Assembly (NCBI GenBank): GCA_965230535.1 | Contig: OZ246010.1 | Span: 1,178,001 to 1,242,000 of the forward strand | Length of the DNA: 64,000 bases | Direction of reading: 5' to 3' | Origin: JAUILH01 sp965230535 | GTDB taxonomy: Bacteria; Bacteroidota; Bacteroidia; Flavobacteriales_D; JAUILH01 | Shown: piece after piece, positions 54,097 through 61,954 of the stretch | Layout: each line of letters begins with the position of its first letter | Position numbering within the stretch: the stretch's first letter is position 1 | Notes under the pieces: model-generated | Told to the model about the DNA's origin: nothing | Databases searched by the model: none | What the model saw: the letters and a program-made list of their open reading frames with translations, nothing else | Program-made: the position numbers and the translations under genes

Positions 54097-55458
54097 TTAC
54101 TTCACAACTAATTGCCTTGTTTCTGTTCTGTCTCTACCAACAATTTCAACTAAGTATAGTCCTGCAGGTAGTTCTCTCACGTTAATATCAGTTCTGTTAT
54201 TTAATCCTGTGTACTGATCTACCAACTTACCATCCAAAGTTCTTATTCTAATCATTTCAGCCTGATTGTTCTCAATTAACAAGCTGGCATAATCAGTTGC
54301 CGGATTTGGGTATAATTTAATTCTTCCAAATGGATTTTTGTCTTCAGTACTCACATTTCCTCCAGACAGTTCCAGGTCATCTACATACAATACACTTCCT
54401 GTACTATCTCCTGCAAACACAACAATTCTCATTGAATCAGGAACAGCGGTTACATTCACAGGAATAGAGAATTGAGTATAAGCCGTAGATGATGTGTTAA
54501 TTGCAAACCCTTGTTGGTCAATAGTTCCTCCTCCGTTCCAAAAAGTCACAGAAACGAATGCCTGATCCATTCCAACCTGAGTATACTTATAATAACCGCT
54601 AAAAGTTGTAGGTTGAGCTGTGTATTCAACTCCACCTTCGGGTCCAAAATCTCCAAAGGAACCATTGGTTAACATACCAGGGATTTGATCTCCGTCCATG
54701 GTTTCTGTAACCTCCAGTCTGGCCGCATACATGCCACCGTTCACATCAGTCGTTTTGGTAATATTGGCTGGTTCTCCCAGGGCAGCAGCATAAAAATTTG
54801 CACTTTCCCAGGTATCAGGATCTTCAATGGTTACCGGAGTCCAATCTTCAAAAGAGAAGTTCGGAATTGCCGCAGGTGTTGAAGAAGAATGCACAAAATG
54901 AATATTGTCAATCCAAGACTCAGAACCAGGAACTCCGTTATAATCAAAGGCGTCACTACCGGCGAAGGCAATCAGAATAGAATCCTGCATAGGAGAAGTC
55001 ATATTCATGGCATATCTTGTCCAGGTATTCTGAGTCCCCCCTAATTTAAATAAATGTGGTACCTGTGTTCCTGATACAAACTGAACAACGTAAGCAATCA
55101 AAGAATCGTTTCCAGCCATATCGTACTTAGCATAGAAAACCAAAGAATCCACTGGAGAAGAATATGGATATCCCAACTCATTATCAATATCTCCGTAGAT
55201 GGCGTAACCGAATGCAGTATCCGTGTTTACCAATATGGTGTTCATATTTATTGAGAAACTCTGATGCTGTGCATCTGTGCTTTTCTCTACAGTTCCTAAT
55301 CCAGGATACTCCCTGTCAGAAGTGTGCCAATCATCAACCGATTCAAACAAGGTCTCTGTGGTCCAATTTTCAAAATCTCCATTTTCAACTTCACCGTATT
55401 GAGCAAAGCCGGTTCCTGCTATCAGAAGAGCAGAAAGGTTAAGTAAAATCTTTTTCAT
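54097..55458 (-). CDS. T9SS cargo protein with two related beta modules
   Basis: The start at 55458 gives the signal peptide KKILLNLSALLIAGTGFAQ; an ATG at 55494 adds 12 unlikely residues. Of 453 residues, two similar modules of about 180 residues follow, each with a W/F-rich entry (GEVENGDFENWTTE... and AIPNFSFEDWTPVT...) and a Lys-Thr/Ser-Thr-Asp block, like carbohydrate-binding-type surface modules. The C-terminal 80 residues (IKLYPNPATDYASLLIENNQAEMIRIRTLDGKLV...GLYLVEIV) are a type A T9SS sorting domain, so the protein goes to the surface through the type IX system. No catalytic motif is seen. A minus-strand -7 box lies at 55479-55486. Confidence 0.88.
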   Translation of the reverse strand: MKKILLNLSALLIAGTGFAQYGEVENGDFENWTTETLFESVDDWHTSDREYPGLGTVEKSTDAQHQSFSINMNTILVNTDTAFGYAIYGDIDNELGYPYSSPVDSLVFYAKYDMAGNDSLIAYVVQFVSGTQVPHLFKLGGTQNTWTRYAMNMTSPMQDSILIAFAGSDAFDYNGVPGSESWIDNIHFVHSSSTPAAIPNFSFEDWTPVTIEDPDTWESANFYAAALGEPANITKTTDVNGGMYAARLEVTETMDGDQIPGMLTNGSFGDFGPEGGVEYTAQPTTFSGYYKYTQVGMDQAFVSVTFWNGGGTIDQQGFAINTSSTAYTQFSIPVNVTAVPDSMRIVVFAGDSTGSVLYVDDLELSGGNVSTEDKNPFGRIKLYPNPATDYASLLIENNQAEMIRIRTLDGKLVDQYTGLNNRTDINVRELPAGLYLVEIVGRDRTETRQLVVK

Positions 55459-55478
55459 AATTGTTTTTTTTGTCGCTG

Positions 55479-55486
55479 CAAAGATA
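55479..55486 (-). promoter_or_regulatory. -7 box for the T9SS cargo gene
   Basis: The minus strand reads TATCTTTG, 20 bases upstream of the ATG at 55458. Confidence 0.4.
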
Positions 55487-55644
55487 TAAAACATCAGACA
55501 AACACTTATTTCAAGATGACGAATGGTTATATTTAACAGATTAAATGTGCTTTTGAAAAAGTTATCTAAAGTTTCTAAGATTTTTTGCGTCTTTATGAAA
55601 AACTTCTCGTCTATATTATACTACCGAACGAATATCAATTACAA

Positions 55645-57855
55645 ATGAGAGTACTTTTAACAATATTCCTTCTGGCTTTTTCAAACTTACAACTATCGGC
55701 ACAAATCTCAGGTGTTATATATGAGGAGTTGGCTGATGACAAAGGGAAAAAGCATAAAGAAGGTATTCCGGGAGTACGGGTATACTGGCAAAACCATGAT
55801 GCACAAGTAGCATCAGATAATCAGGGAAGGTTTAAGATTGAAGCACCAGGTGCTTTACCAGATTTTTTAATCTTTAATTATGTGGGTTATGCCAATGACA
55901 CGATCAAGATAACCAAAGCCCCAATCAACAATATTCAGGTAGTTTATAAGGAAGGACAAGAGCTTGACGGGCTAACCGTAAAAGGAAAAACTTCATACAT
56001 TTCATTTGTCGATCCACGCAACGTCAGAACAATTACACAAAAACATCTTCACACGGCTGCCTGCTGTAATTTATCTGAGAGTTTTGAAAGAGATGCGACT
56101 GTAGATGTAAGTTTTTCTGATGCAGTTTCAGGTACAAAGAAGATTTTAATGCTTGGATTGGATGGGGTGTATACTCAAATGTTATCGGAAAATATCCCAA
56201 CTATGAGAGGCTTGTCTGCACCATATGGACTGACCTTTGTGCCTGGTCCCTGGATCGAATCCATTCTTATCACAAAAGGAACCGGATCTGTTGCCAATGG
56301 CTATGAATCAATTACCGGACAGATTAACGTTGAATTTGTTAAACCGGATAACAGTCCAAAACTCTTCTTAAACGGGTATGTAAACAACAACCTCAGAGCC
56401 GAATTAAATGGCTATACAGCTACAAAGCTCAATGACCACTGGAGTACCATGTTTTATGTGAATGCCAACATGCTTCAAAACAGGGTAGACAGAAATGACG
56501 ATACATTCATTGATGACCCACTTACCAAACAGTTCAACGCCTTTCACAGATGGAAATACCAAAAGGAGAACTCCATGTTCCAGTTTGGCGTAAAGGCTTT
56601 GGTTGATGACAGATCTGGTGGTCAGACAGACTTTGATTATAACAATGATTACAATACAACAAATGCCTACGGTTTTGGAGCGGTGTCCAAGCAAATTGAA
56701 GCTTTCGCCAAAGGAGGTACTCCTTTAAAAAAGGAAGCCACCAGTCTGGCAATATTATCATCTTACAGATACCACGATCAGGATTCTTATTATGGCTTGA
56801 GAAACTACAGAGGCACGCAAAATAGTGGATACCTCAACCTGGTTTATGCCAGTTACCTTGGAAATACCAACCACACCTATAAAGCAGGCTTAGGTGGAAC
56901 CATGGACTTGTATCAGCAAACTTTTGTGGATTCTTCTTTCTCCAGAGATGAGTACGTGCCGGGTGGATTTTTTGAATACACATACAAGAACCTGGAAACT
57001 TTCACGGCTGTTTTGGGAATCAGAGGAGATCACCATTCTATTTTTGGGTTCCAGTATTCTCCCAGAGCTCACTTAAAATGGCATCCAAATGAGCACACTG
57101 TTTTAAGGGTTGCAGGAGGTAAGGGCTTCAGATCACCCAATGTCATTATTGAAAATGCTGCAGTTTTTGCCAGTTCAAGAATACTTGATGTGAGAGACGG
57201 GTTAAGTATTGAAGAGGCCTGGAACTATGGTGTTTCCTGGAGTGAAGATTTCACTATGTTTAAAAGGGATGCCACTTTCATCCTTGATTTTTTCAGAACG
57301 GATTTTACAAACCAAATGATAGTTGATATGGAGACGCCTGGTTTTGTAAATATCTATCACCTGGATGGACAATCTTTTTCAAATGCCTTTCAGTTGGACC
57401 TGATCTTCGAACCTTTTAAAGGATTTGAAATGGCCCTGGCATATAAATACACGGATGTTAAAATTGAATACGAATCAGGATTGAAAGCCAAACCTTACGT
57501 TCCAATTCACAGAGCTCTTGTAAATTTCGATTATCAAACGCCTAATAAAAAGTGGGAATTCAGTCTTACGAATAACTATTACGGCTTAAGCAGGGTTCCT
57601 ACAACAGCAGGAAACTCAATAGCTAATCAACGTTCCGACGAGTCAGATCCCTACTACATTTTACATGGACAGATTACCAAGCACTTTAAGCGATTTGATT
57701 TGTATTTAGGTGGAGAAAATCTTACCAATTTCATTCAGAAAAGAGCCATCATTGCTCCGAACGATCCATTTAGCAACGAATTTGATGCGTCCATGATCTG
57801 GGGTCCAATGAATGGACGAATTGTATACGCAGGATTCAGATTTAAAATAAAATAA
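55645..57855 (+). CDS. TonB-dependent receptor, probable metal uptake type
   Basis: The start at ATG 55645 gives signal peptide RVLLTIFLLAFSNLQLSAQ; a longer frame from 55585 has no sensible leader. The 736-residue receptor has a carboxypeptidase-like domain (ISGVIYEELADDKGKKHKEGIPGVRVYW, about 20-110), a plug with HTAACCNLSESFERDATVDVSFSDAVSG (about 130-250), and a barrel ending FRFKIK. The Cys-Cys pair and NLSESF block are seen in receptors that neighbour heavy-metal-associated domain proteins; the next gene is exactly that. Copper or a related metal is the likely substrate by inference. Confidence 0.93.
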   Translation: MRVLLTIFLLAFSNLQLSAQISGVIYEELADDKGKKHKEGIPGVRVYWQNHDAQVASDNQGRFKIEAPGALPDFLIFNYVGYANDTIKITKAPINNIQVVYKEGQELDGLTVKGKTSYISFVDPRNVRTITQKHLHTAACCNLSESFERDATVDVSFSDAVSGTKKILMLGLDGVYTQMLSENIPTMRGLSAPYGLTFVPGPWIESILITKGTGSVANGYESITGQINVEFVKPDNSPKLFLNGYVNNNLRAELNGYTATKLNDHWSTMFYVNANMLQNRVDRNDDTFIDDPLTKQFNAFHRWKYQKENSMFQFGVKALVDDRSGGQTDFDYNNDYNTTNAYGFGAVSKQIEAFAKGGTPLKKEATSLAILSSYRYHDQDSYYGLRNYRGTQNSGYLNLVYASYLGNTNHTYKAGLGGTMDLYQQTFVDSSFSRDEYVPGGFFEYTYKNLETFTAVLGIRGDHHSIFGFQYSPRAHLKWHPNEHTVLRVAGGKGFRSPNVIIENAAVFASSRILDVRDGLSIEEAWNYGVSWSEDFTMFKRDATFILDFFRTDFTNQMIVDMETPGFVNIYHLDGQSFSNAFQLDLIFEPFKGFEMALAYKYTDVKIEYESGLKAKPYVPIHRALVNFDYQTPNKKWEFSLTNNYYGLSRVPTTAGNSIANQRSDESDPYYILHGQITKHFKRFDLYLGGENLTNFIQKRAIIAPNDPFSNEFDASMIWGPMNGRIVYAGFRFKIK

Positions 57856-57856
57856 G

Positions 57857-58216
57857 ATGAAAACGACACTCACGCTTTTAATCACATTATTCATTTGTTT
57901 GTCCGGATTTTCTCAAAACGATAAACGCGTTTCAAAAATTCAAACAGCAGAGTTCAAAGTCAGCACAGAATGCCATGTGTGCAAAGACAACATTGAAGCT
58001 GAAGTCAACTATCTGAAAGGTGTTGTTTATGTCAATGTGAAGTACGAGGAGAAAGTTATGAAGGTCAAGTATAACACCAAAAAGACAGATGAAATGACCA
58101 TTAAAAAGGCCGTCGCTGCCATGGGATATGATTGCGGAGATGTGAAAGCAACGTCTAAAGCCAAAAACAACTTAGGTCATGTGTGTGAAGCACATAAGGG
58201 CCATCACCACCATTAA
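57857..58216 (+). CDS. Secreted heavy-metal-associated (HMA) domain protein
   Basis: The 119-residue product has a signal peptide (TTLTLLITLFICLSGFSQ), then a copper-chaperone HMA domain: STECHVCKDNIEAEVNYLKGVVYVNVKYEEKVMKVKY with the metal-binding Cys-x-x-Cys at CHVC, a second Cys in MGYDCGD, and a His-rich tail (CEAHKGHHHH). It follows the TonB receptor by 1 base, so the two should be co-expressed; a periplasmic chaperone that receives the metal from the receptor is the natural reading. Confidence 0.93.
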   Translation: MKTTLTLLITLFICLSGFSQNDKRVSKIQTAEFKVSTECHVCKDNIEAEVNYLKGVVYVNVKYEEKVMKVKYNTKKTDEMTIKKAVAAMGYDCGDVKATSKAKNNLGHVCEAHKGHHHH

Positions 58217-58219
58217 AAT

Positions 58220-59401
58220 CTATTGAATCACTATTCTTTGAGTACGGTTCTTATTACCTGCCCTTGCTACAAGTAAGTATGTGCCTTTTGGCAAATGACT
58301 TAAGTTCAATTGAACAGCCCCTGAGGTATGTTGCTTCTCGACCTGCTGCCCCAATAAATCAAATACCACTAACTCAAGGGCAGCTTCTTCAGAGTTAATC
58401 GTAAACCTGCCATTTCCCGGGTTAGGATATAGGTTTAGTGACAATAGAGTCTCTTCTCTGGTACTTAAAATTGGAAAATACTCATAAAAATCGTCCAGAA
58501 AGTTATTGTTATAACCGGTTCCCAAATAGGCTCTGTCATCAATCACAAATGAAACGGCATTGGATCTTGCCGGTCCCGGTATAGATGAAACCTGATTCCA
58601 GGAATCATCAAAATAGTTATAGCTCCACACGTCATTTGTGTAATTCAGAGTTGTATCGTACCCGGTTGCAATAAAAGCATTTGGAAAAATCCCCCACCCT
58701 GTTGCGCCTGTTCTTCTGGTTCCCGGAAAATCTGCCTTTTGAACCCAGGCATCATTACCTACATCATATTGCCAAAAGTCATCCCTGAAAACACCATCAT
58801 CTCCGGTACCAACATAAGCCTGTCCTCCCATCGCGAATCCAACAGCCGCCTTTCTGGCCGTTCCTCCAAAATCGTTTAGTTGTGTCCAGGTATTACTTGT
58901 AGCATCATATGAATAGAAGTCCCTTGTTAATCCATTGGCATCTTCACCTGTTCCCACGTAACCAACATTGTCAACCGAAAACCCTACAGCATCACGTCTT
59001 GGTGAACCAATAAAAGAGGCCTTTTGTGTCCAGGTTTCTGTATATGGATTATACTCCCATAGGTCATTGTAAAAGGGAGCTGTACCATTTCCAAGGCCAA
59101 CATACGCCTTATTAAAGGCTACAAATGCAACCGCAGAAGCCCTGTTAAGTCCACTACCGCTTTCTCCTCCTAAACTTTCTTCTTTATCCCAATCATCATC
59201 AATCCAGCTGTATGAAAACATGCTCCTTTTGAACCCCAACTGATCCAGACCTAAGCCAATATACCCTTCATTATTTAGGGCAAACCCAACGCAAGATGCT
59301 TTTGGCGGACCATTTACAGAATCTCTTTGGTACCAGACGTCCTGAGATTTCCCTATAAAACTCAAAGTACACAAGATCAATCCAAGTAAAAACTGTTTCA
59401 T
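58220..59401 (-). CDS. Kelch-type beta-propeller surface protein with T9SS domain (copy 1)
   Basis: The 393-residue product has a signal peptide (LLGLILCTLSFIGKSQ), then about six kelch-like blades in which an 'AVGF..NNxGYVGTG' strand alternates with 'DFYxYDxxxxxWTQ' every 50 or so residues, forming a beta-propeller. The end (LNLYPNPGNGRFTINSEEAALELVVFDLLGQQVEKQ...LPKGTYLLVARAG) is a type A T9SS sorting domain. Its start overlaps the next kelch gene by 4 bases, so both are in one operon. Kelch propellers here act as binding surfaces; the ligand is unknown. Confidence 0.9.
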   Translation of the reverse strand: MKQFLLGLILCTLSFIGKSQDVWYQRDSVNGPPKASCVGFALNNEGYIGLGLDQLGFKRSMFSYSWIDDDWDKEESLGGESGSGLNRASAVAFVAFNKAYVGLGNGTAPFYNDLWEYNPYTETWTQKASFIGSPRRDAVGFSVDNVGYVGTGEDANGLTRDFYSYDATSNTWTQLNDFGGTARKAAVGFAMGGQAYVGTGDDGVFRDDFWQYDVGNDAWVQKADFPGTRRTGATGWGIFPNAFIATGYDTTLNYTNDVWSYNYFDDSWNQVSSIPGPARSNAVSFVIDDRAYLGTGYNNNFLDDFYEYFPILSTREETLLSLNLYPNPGNGRFTINSEEAALELVVFDLLGQQVEKQHTSGAVQLNLSHLPKGTYLLVARAGNKNRTQRIVIQ

Positions 59402-60612
59402 AAAACCACGATTTGTTTAGCCATCTGACTTCCCTCTCCCCTCACCTTCAGCATGTACGTTCCTGCTTCAATACTTTCAAAATTGAGATTTAAGCGATTG
59501 CCTTCAATTGTTTCTTGCAGAACTAACTTACCATTCAGGCTACGAATTTCCACATCAAACACACCACTTCTTTCCAATGAAATAACGCCATGTTGTTTGC
59601 AGGGGTTTGGATAAAACCTTCCTTTCAAAGCCTCAATTTCTCTTGAACTCAAATAGGCTGGATTGTATTCGTAGAAACTTCTTTTCTTACCTGATGAGCC
59701 TTGTCCGGTTCCAACATACCCTTTGTCTCCTATTGAGAATGAAATGGCATACCGTCGTTCCTGTCCTCCAAAATTGGCTCGATTTGTCCAGACATCATAT
59801 CTGGGATCATATTCCCATAAGTCTTTTTGGAACCCACCGTTCTCTCCCAGACAAACAAATCCTCTCCCCAAAACAGAAAAAGTACTCACTGAGGCTCTGT
59901 CGCCTCCTGGAAAATCCGTTCTTGATTCCCACACGTCCAAAAATGCATGATAAGCCCACCAATCGCTCCGATAAATATCATCATCTGTTCCTAAGCCAAC
60001 ATAGGCGGTATCACCAACTGCAATGGATGCCAATTTATGCCGATCACCTCCTGGAAAATCCGAAAAACGATACCAGTGATCAAGACCAGGATCGTAAGCC
60101 CATAATTCTGGAGTATAGGTAGCCGGGGCAATTTTTCCTCCACAGACGTAGGCATAGCCGTTTTGAGTGAATGCAGTTGCAAAGTAAACGCCATTTCCAC
60201 CACCCCCTGGATAATCCGCTTTTTGAATCCACGAATTAGAAATTGCACTGTACGCCCACCAATCTTTCAAAATAGTTCCGGTTTGTGCAGAAACACTATC
60301 TACCCCGGTTCCAACATAGGCGATATCGTCTAAAACCGTGGCTACCGCATTTCTTCTAACAGAACCGGGAAGACTCGCTCGCTGACTCCAGGTATTTGTC
60401 CCCGGATCGTAAGCCCATAAATCGTTATGCACTTGATCAGCTGTATCAACACCACCTAAGGCATACCCCGTATTCCCAACAGAAAAACCAACTGCTCTGG
60501 CTCTTTGAAGTCCTCCAAAATCAGCTTTTTTAACCCATTGATTATAGGTCTGAGCCTGAGCAGTTCCCAGGAACCAACACAGTAAAAAAGTAATTTTAAA
60601 AGCGAGCTTCAT
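59398..60612 (-). CDS. Kelch-type beta-propeller surface protein with T9SS domain (copy 2)
   Basis: Start at ATG 60612 gives signal peptide KLAFKITFLLCWFLGTAQAQ; an ATG at 60636 would add eight residues. The 404 residues have the same blade pattern (VKKADFGGLQRARAVGFSVGNTGYALGGVDTADQVHNDLWAYDPGTNTWSQ) and a T9SS sorting domain at the end (GRFYPNPCKQHGVISLERSGVFDVEIRSLNGKLV...GTYMLKVRGEG). The -7 box TACATTTG on this strand is at 60621-60628, 8 bases from the start codon. Confidence 0.9.
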   Translation of the reverse strand: MKLAFKITFLLCWFLGTAQAQTYNQWVKKADFGGLQRARAVGFSVGNTGYALGGVDTADQVHNDLWAYDPGTNTWSQRASLPGSVRRNAVATVLDDIAYVGTGVDSVSAQTGTILKDWWAYSAISNSWIQKADYPGGGGNGVYFATAFTQNGYAYVCGGKIAPATYTPELWAYDPGLDHWYRFSDFPGGDRHKLASIAVGDTAYVGLGTDDDIYRSDWWAYHAFLDVWESRTDFPGGDRASVSTFSVLGRGFVCLGENGGFQKDLWEYDPRYDVWTNRANFGGQERRYAISFSIGDKGYVGTGQGSSGKKRSFYEYNPAYLSSREIEALKGRFYPNPCKQHGVISLERSGVFDVEIRSLNGKLVLQETIEGNRLNLNFESIEAGTYMLKVRGEGSQMAKQIVVL

Positions 60613-60620
60613 ATAAAGAA

Positions 60621-60628
60621 CAAATGTA
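60621..60628 (-). promoter_or_regulatory. -7 box for the two leftward kelch genes
   Basis: The minus strand reads TACATTTG and ends 8 bases before the ATG at 60612. Confidence 0.45.
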
Positions 60629-60712
60629 TGAAACAATCATAGAAATATACCGTAAAGTCGTTGGAGCGCATCATTATCAGTTAAATAGAACAGCACTGAA
60701 ATCTAAATAGCG

Positions 60713-60720
60713 TATATTTG
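60713..60720 (+). promoter_or_regulatory. -7 box for the rightward kelch gene
   Basis: TATATTTG lies 15 bases before the ATG at 60736, in the same 123-base divergent gap that also holds the leftward box. Confidence 0.45.
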
Positions 60721-60735
60721 TGCGCCCACTTACGA

Positions 60736-61944
60736 ATGAAAATAACTAGTATACATACCTGTATTTTGGCCCTTCTGGCCTGTTTATCAACCGAGTTTGC
60801 AATTTCCGGCACCTGGACTCAAAAAGCGGATCATGGCAATGCAGCCAGACACCGGGCTTTTGGATTCTCCATAGGTTCAAGAGGCTACACCGGTTTAGGG
60901 CATGTTAACAGTGGTGGCATTGTTAATTACAGAGATATCTGGGAGTACGACCCTTCTACAGACACCTGGACGCAAAAAGCAGATTTTGCTGGAGGAGAAA
61001 GGTATCATTGCACTGCCTTTTCAATCGGCAATTACGGTTACGTAGGGATGGGGCATGATTCTTTAGATCAATACCGAACCGATATGTGGCGCTTTGATCC
61101 GGTAGCGAATACATGGACTGCCATTAGTAATTTTCCAGGAGAAGAAAGACGAGGAGCTGCAGCTTTTGTAATTAACGGTATAGCCTTCGTAGGAACTGGT
61201 CAGGCAACAAGCGGATACAAAGATGATTTCTTTAAGTACGATCCTCTATCTGACACCTGGGTTCCCATGGCCAACTTTATTGGTTCGCCAAGATCCGGGG
61301 CGGTGGCATTTTCACACAATGGTATTGGTTATGTTGGTACCGGGCATGAATTTGGTGATGCAACTAAAGATTTCTATGCCTACGATCCTTTGACCAACAT
61401 GTGGACACAAAAAGCGGATGTAGGAGATACACTGAGACAGGATGCGGCCGGTTTTGTTCTGGATGGCAAAGGGTATCTGGGAACAGGGAATGATGTCGAC
61501 GGAAATTTCAATTATGATGATATGTGGCAGTACGATTTTGATCTGGATACATGGACTCAAATTGAGGACTTTGCAGGAATGAAAAGACGTTATGCCTTCA
61601 CCTTTGTGATTGGTGGATCGGCCTATCTTGGAGGTGGCACCAACGGGACCAACTTTAAGGATCTTTGGGTTTACGATCCTTACTTAAGCGCAGAAAATCA
61701 ACTTACGGAACTTAATTTTAATGTATTTCCAAATCCATCGACAGGTAATATTAGTATTTCTCCTGAGCAACAATCCTCCTACATCATAGATGTCTTTGAC
61801 ATCACCGGAAGGCCTGTTTTTCACTCAACTATTTTTGGACAAAGAACAATTGATCTTACCAACCAAAGCCCGGGAATCTATGTCCTTAGATTAAGGGATG
61901 CCCAGACTCAACAAAGTGTTGTGAAGACCATCCTCATCCAGTAA
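60736..61944 (+). CDS. Kelch-type beta-propeller surface protein with T9SS domain (copy 3)
   Basis: The 402-residue product, started at ATG 60736, has a signal peptide (LALLACLSTEFAISG), six or seven kelch-like blades (GTWTQKADHGNAARHRAFGFSIGSRGYTGLGH, WEYDPSTDTWTQKADFAGGERYHCTAFSIG and similar at about 50-residue spacing), and a T9SS sorting domain (FNVFPNPSTGNISISPEQQSSYIIDVFDITGRPVFHS...PGIYVLRLRDAQ). It is divergent from the two leftward copies, so the three arose by duplication with one inversion. Ligand unknown. Confidence 0.9.
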   Translation: MKITSIHTCILALLACLSTEFAISGTWTQKADHGNAARHRAFGFSIGSRGYTGLGHVNSGGIVNYRDIWEYDPSTDTWTQKADFAGGERYHCTAFSIGNYGYVGMGHDSLDQYRTDMWRFDPVANTWTAISNFPGEERRGAAAFVINGIAFVGTGQATSGYKDDFFKYDPLSDTWVPMANFIGSPRSGAVAFSHNGIGYVGTGHEFGDATKDFYAYDPLTNMWTQKADVGDTLRQDAAGFVLDGKGYLGTGNDVDGNFNYDDMWQYDFDLDTWTQIEDFAGMKRRYAFTFVIGGSAYLGGGTNGTNFKDLWVYDPYLSAENQLTELNFNVFPNPSTGNISISPEQQSSYIIDVFDITGRPVFHSTIFGQRTIDLTNQSPGIYVLRLRDAQTQQSVVKTILIQ

Positions 61945-61954
61945 ACGCCAAATA

